Positions 25,975 to 29,392 of a stretch of 29,392 bases of DNA are shown here, one piece after another. Position 1 is the stretch's first letter, and every line of letters starts with the position of its first letter. The notes beneath the pieces were generated by a model that worked only from the letters and a program-made list of their open reading frames with translations, searched no databases and had not been told where the DNA came from. Location of the stretch: assembly GCA_003343705.1 (NCBI GenBank), contig QAKR01000056.1, forward strand, positions 1 through 29,392, read 5' to 3'. The stretch comes from Clostridiales bacterium (lineage in GTDB: Bacteria; Bacillota; Clostridia; Oscillospirales; UBA644). The position numbers and the translations under genes were made by a program.

Positions 25975-27803
25975 TACTGTATCACCACTCCTTCGATTTT
26001 CCCTTTGAATGCACCGCTGAAGCTCATCTTTGAAGAAAGAACCCGAGTCTCATTCCCTGCTGCAATCCTTGAAATATTTAAAATATCTCTTGTATCCATA
26101 CGCGGGTCAATACGCCAATCAAGAGATACATTTTTCTTATTACCCAGATTTGTCTTTAACCAATTTCCAACAGCCTCCGCTCGAATTTGGCTTGTAATGA
26201 GCGAGTTTTTTAACGATTGCATTTTGCCGATAGATCGATTTTGAACTGTACAAATTGATTCAATTGGTTTATGAGCAGTCCCGGTAACAATGACCTCGCA
26301 GCTTGTCGTTGCGCTTGAAATTAAAATTAGTTTACAATATTTAGCGTAGTACTCTGTATCACCTGAAACTACTACACTTACATTACCAACAGGTAGACTT
26401 GCTGTTATATTTTGAGCAATGTCTGAATATTCGATCATAAACTCATTTCTACCTTGTTTTAAAGCAAATGTTCCCTTGTAAAGTTCTTTACCTTCCTCCT
26501 TGGCATAGCTGTACCAGCTTACGTCAAACTGTTTAATTTGCTTATCAAGGCTGATTTCAGGCTTAGAATAACTATGATTATCATCAATCACAATATCAGA
26601 AGGTGTACTATCAAGTTTACCGATGTTTAGAACGCCTTGCCGGTCGAAATAAATTGTGCAGCAAGCCGCATTTGCAATTAGCTGTAAACATTCGGCTAAT
26701 GAACAAGCTGGAAGAGGTGCATCTGTTGTAATTGTTTGTAATGACGCATCAATATTCCATATATTTTCACCATTTCTGTCTTTTGGCAGATTTGCTGCCG
26801 TCAACACTTCTTCAGCCAATTCCTTCAAGGTTTTTGTTCCAATTTTACCATTATAATATATATCATTCATGAATCCCAAAATATCCCTTGCTTGAAATGA
26901 TGCCGATAAACCGTTCTGAGGGGCACTCCATTCAGAAAGATAGTAGACCCCACCAGGGATATACACTTCTTCATTACCAAGTTTGTAACCGTATCTAGTT
27001 CTAAGCTCTTGTCTTTCCATCATATATGGTAACAAGCTATCTTCGTTAAATGGGTTAAATTCACCGTCTCTGTTATCAATCCCGAACTGTATTGAATATT
27101 TTGGTAACTCGGCGGAGATTGGGTCAATAAATTCGGCACAGGAAAATTGCAATAATTCAGTTTTTGTATATTTCCTGTTAACACCTATAAATATTTTACC
27201 AATCCTTGCCCGCCTGTAAGGAAAATTCCACTTACCGATTTCGATTTCTATCTTTTTAAAATTAACTAATTTTTTTATGATCAATGAAATATTTTTTGTG
27301 TTGTTGCTAACTACATTTCTACTAATTTCATTATTACTTTCGTCGTATGTATAAACCGTAAAATCAGTAGGATAATCATTAGGGTCTTCCCCCCAATAAA
27401 CTGTCAGACCTCGAAGAATGGTAACTACTCCCGAAAATGTTATCGTTATTTTAGGTTTTGTCGGACTGAAAACTTTATCTACACTGCATATTATATCGCT
27501 TATGTAACCACTGTACTCATATGGCGTATTACTCGGCTTTGTTATTTTACTGCCGTCCAACTTCCATAAATCCTGCTCCAGCGTTGCATAAGTGGTAACG
27601 ATCCTGTCTTGATCCTCCGCGATTATTGAGACATTGGAAAGATCTGCAAGCTGATTGTTTGCGGTCAAGGGGTTAGTAATCTTCGGCAAATTAGGATCGC
27701 TGATTTTATAAACAACCTCAACGAACCCTTCACTGGTCAATTGTTTCGATTGATTTTCTTTCCATAAATTAAGTTCTGATTCTGTTAATCCCTTATAAGA
27801 CAT
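25974..27803 (-). CDS. Phage tail hub/baseplate protein with inserted galactose-binding-like domain
   Basis: The 609 residues lie in the position of the siphophage tail hub. Residues about 55-210 hold a segment starting DRIVTTYATLEQDLWKLDGS, with GLTVYWGEDPNDYPTDFTVY and RRARIGKIFIGV, of the F5/8-type (galactose-binding-like) fold common in clostridial phage hubs. The remainder (EFIDPISAELPKYSIQFGID, then DNRDGEFNPFNE, RYGYKLG, GVYYLSEWSAP, FQARDILGFM) resembles the hub part that closes the tail tube. GGAGGTG precedes the ATG. It may contact cell-wall sugars during adsorption, which is inferred. Confidence 0.82.
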   Translation of the reverse strand: MSYKGLTESELNLWKENQSKQLTSEGFVEVVYKISDPNLPKITNPLTANNQLADLSNVSIIAEDQDRIVTTYATLEQDLWKLDGSKITKPSNTPYEYSGYISDIICSVDKVFSPTKPKITITFSGVVTILRGLTVYWGEDPNDYPTDFTVYTYDESNNEISRNVVSNNTKNISLIIKKLVNFKKIEIEIGKWNFPYRRARIGKIFIGVNRKYTKTELLQFSCAEFIDPISAELPKYSIQFGIDNRDGEFNPFNEDSLLPYMMERQELRTRYGYKLGNEEVYIPGGVYYLSEWSAPQNGLSASFQARDILGFMNDIYYNGKIGTKTLKELAEEVLTAANLPKDRNGENIWNIDASLQTITTDAPLPACSLAECLQLIANAACCTIYFDRQGVLNIGKLDSTPSDIVIDDNHSYSKPEISLDKQIKQFDVSWYSYAKEEGKELYKGTFALKQGRNEFMIEYSDIAQNITASLPVGNVSVVVSGDTEYYAKYCKLILISSATTSCEVIVTGTAHKPIESICTVQNRSIGKMQSLKNSLITSQIRAEAVGNWLKTNLGNKKNVSLDWRIDPRMDTRDILNISRIAAGNETRVLSSKMSFSGAFKGKIEGVVIQ

Positions 27804-27806
27804 GAA

Positions 27807-28181
27807 TTACACCTCCGTGAGCTGTAAACTGCAACCTAACCAACCAAGCACGTCCCCCTGTACATTACACCTCCACATACCGGCACTGCGGTCACTGACG
27901 CACATTTCTATACCGGTACGTATTGTTCCAGTAATCTGATCGAAAAAATCAACTTTATTACTATATTGGGGGCCACTGAACAGAACGTTAATTGCTTTCC
28001 ATTCTTCTGTTGTTAAATAATTCCATGTCAAACTGATTTGCGCTACATCTGAGCGTACAATTGATCCCAGTCTCTTGCCGCTTACACTCGTACCTTCATC
28101 AACCATTGTGGATGTGGTTGAATTATAACTCGAGGGGTTTTTCGGGAGCAAATTCCCATTAATTCTAATTAATTCACTCAT
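27807..28181 (-). CDS. Small phage tail protein (124 aa, DUF6711-like)
   Basis: A 124-residue protein beginning MSELIRINGNLLPKNPSSYN with a beta-rich body (ISLTWNYLTTEEWKAINVLF, then GTIRTGIEMCVSDRS). This layout fits the small tail proteins found between tape measure and hub in clostridial siphophages; the DUF6711 assignment is tentative. The ATG lacks a good ribosome site of its own. A 16-codon frame (28224-28174) with GAAAGGA upstream runs through its start, so translation may be coupled. It follows a gap of 267 nt after the tape-measure gene. Confidence 0.78.
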   Translation of the reverse strand: MSELIRINGNLLPKNPSSYNSTTSTMVDEGTSVSGKRLGSIVRSDVAQISLTWNYLTTEEWKAINVLFSGPQYSNKVDFFDQITGTIRTGIEMCVSDRSAGMWRCNVQGDVLGWLGCSLQLTEV

Positions 28182-28448
28182 AAATCTTTATTATATTATA
28201 CAATGAAACAATGTAATTCATCATATTATCCTTTCGTAAGATTGATATTCAGATATTCCATGCTTTTTAAAAATGTTATTATTTAGTTTATTAATAAAAA
28301 TAGACATAAAAACTCGGTTAGACCTCACAAACCGGAAGTGTTGGGAAAAACTCATTTTTTTGTAAAGATTATTAAATTTCGCCGGTTACTTTTCTGCTTT
28401 ATGTGTCACCCAAAACATTGTAACAACTGTTAAAAACTTACATAAAAC
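28182..28448 (-). other. Unexplained 267-nt gap inside the tail operon with two tiny overlapping frames
   Basis: Late siphophage operons are usually packed tightly, so this gap stands out. Minus-strand frames in it: a 44-codon frame (ATG 28355, stop 28221-28223) without a visible ribosome site, whose stop overlaps by ATGA the ATG (28224) of a 16-codon frame ending at 28174. The second has GAAAGGA at good spacing and overlaps the start of the 124-residue gene. A TATAAT-like word just before that gene has no convincing -35. Whether these are translated is unknown. Confidence 0.35.
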
Positions 28449-29392
28449 TTAACCAGTTATAAGCAACAACCCTCGTTCTTTCTGCACACGCTCTACTGAG
28501 GATGTAATTTGTTTGCTATCAAGATAAAGATTAAACTCGGCTGGTCCAGCATTCCCAGAATTTGCGCTTGACATAGCTGCTCTAACCGCATCATACACCC
28601 CACGTGATACCGATTCCACGATTTGATCATTATTGACAACTGCTGAACGAGATCCGATATTACCTACAAGCTCAGGTCCCGCCTCGCGGGCAATGAACAT
28701 TTGACCTTGAGTAGGGAATCCACCCTGAGCAAAAGTGGGAGGTGAAATAGTCGGGTTTAATTCAGGAAGATTTACAAACGGGATTTTATTAAACCCTTTA
28801 ATAATAGCATTAATCGGACTTACTAACCAACTTAATAATTTATTTAATATATTACAAATTTCTCTTGCCATACCTTTCATCCCTTCCGGTATAGCTGACC
28901 AAAAATTATTAAAATCATTACGCAATCCGTTTAACATAACTGCAGCACAGTCTTTTGTTTCTGTCCATAAATCGGTATTTCCTTTGCTAACATTATTCCA
29001 CATATTAGTAAAATTACTGCTTATCTTACTGAGTAAGCTTGAGGAATTTGCGTCTGTTGCGTTCCACAAACCAGTATTACCGATTGTTATACTGCCCCAT
29101 AAATTTTTAAAACGCTCGTCTATCAGAATCCAAAGATTAGTAAAGCCATTAGTTAGTTCTGCCCATAATTCATTAGCAGTCGTTTTTGTCGTTTGCCATA
29201 ATGTGTTCGTTCCCTCACCGATACTTGTCCAAAATTGAGAAAATCCTTCGCCCAACCCTGTCAATAAAGCGGCTGAACTTTCGTTTATGCCAAGATATGT
29301 TGTAGCAAATCCTTCATTCAAACCAAGCCAAAATGCTGCTGAACTTTCGCTTATACCGAGATATGTTGAAGCAAATCCTTCATTCAAACCAA
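28449..29392 (-). CDS. Phage tail tape-measure protein, C-terminal part
   Basis: The reading frame is open at the right edge; only the last 314 codons are in the window. Tape-measure proteins set tail length and leave the tail during DNA injection. Visible here are eight 22-residue repeats (each two 11-residue units) with W/F/L at fixed places, for example ERFKNLWGSI and GNTGLWNAT, then a hydrophobic stretch (ICNILNKLLSWLVSPINAII) and the usual end with FAQGGFPTQGQMFIAREAGP and FNLYLDSKQI. The ending resembles complete tape-measure C-termini, so the stop at 28449 is probably genuine. Confidence 0.9.
   Translation of the reverse strand, partial: GLNEGFASTYLGISESSAAFWLGLNEGFATTYLGINESSAALLTGLGEGFSQFWTSIGEGTNTLWQTTKTTANELWAELTNGFTNLWILIDERFKNLWGSITIGNTGLWNATDANSSSLLSKISSNFTNMWNNVSKGNTDLWTETKDCAAVMLNGLRNDFNNFWSAIPEGMKGMAREICNILNKLLSWLVSPINAIIKGFNKIPFVNLPELNPTISPPTFAQGGFPTQGQMFIAREAGPELVGNIGSRSAVVNNDQIVESVSRGVYDAVRAAMSSANSGNAGPAEFNLYLDSKQITSSVERVQKERGLLLITG
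28857..29384 (-). repeat. Eight tandem 66-bp (22-residue) repeats in the tape-measure gene
   Basis: The protein divides without gaps into eight 22-residue units, each a pair of 11-residue units with aromatic residues at fixed positions. The two units nearest the right edge are almost identical in DNA (the 22-nt word starting at 29305 recurs at 29371), while the leftward units have diverged. The array continues past the window edge. Confidence 0.85.

Noticed and set aside
1..29392. CRISPR array, insertion sequence or transposase, rRNA
   Set aside because: No regularly spaced direct repeats outside the tape-measure coding repeats, no transposase-like protein and no rRNA sequence were seen on either strand.

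Overview
The window comes from an AT-rich, low-GC Firmicute, most likely an anaerobic spore-former of the class Clostridia. The evidence is the sporulation gene ytfJ linked to scpA/scpB, sigma-A promoters close to consensus with 17-bp spacers, strong AGGAGG-type ribosome sites and a Firmicute-style siphophage tail and lysis module. No species can be named from the sequence alone.

Layout. (1) Positions 1-14523, minus strand: a cassette of very large cell-surface proteins. A consensus promoter drives a 3413-residue protein with repeated leucine-rich blocks, then a 1275-residue relative, then a third anchored protein that starts inside the end of the second gene at a GTG and runs off the left edge. 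All three begin with a signal-anchor helix, and no sortase signal is visible at the two C-termini that can be seen. (2) Positions 14672-14898: a tRNA-Ala(GGC) gene with its own promoter and terminator. (3) Positions 14965-16762, plus strand: deoC and a ribokinase-family gene, overlapping by 4 bp, a likely deoxyribose or nucleoside-sugar catabolic unit that ends in a bidirectional terminator. (4) Positions 16774-20685, minus strand: a six-gene operon read as degenerate site-2 protease, active site-2 protease, scpA, scpB, DUF2953-type protein, ytfJ. It joins chromosome segregation, intramembrane proteolysis and sporulation genes. (5) Positions 20700-21990, plus strand: a membrane-anchored metallophosphoesterase, divergent from the operon, followed by secG with its own promoter and terminator. 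(6) Positions 22311-29392, minus strand: the late end of a siphovirus-type prophage, read leftwards as tape measure, small tail protein, tail hub/baseplate protein, small repeat protein, tail fibre, unknown protein, TM/coiled-coil protein, amidase endolysin, holin. The other prophage end lies beyond the right edge.

Most of the middle is ordinary chromosome. The stretches most worth attention are the giant leucine-rich surface-protein cassette, the catalytically dead protease paralogue beside an intact one, and the unexplained 267-nt gap in the phage tail operon. The cassette is the best candidate for something poorly described. Its function is not evident from sequence, and adhesion is only an inference from the domain types.
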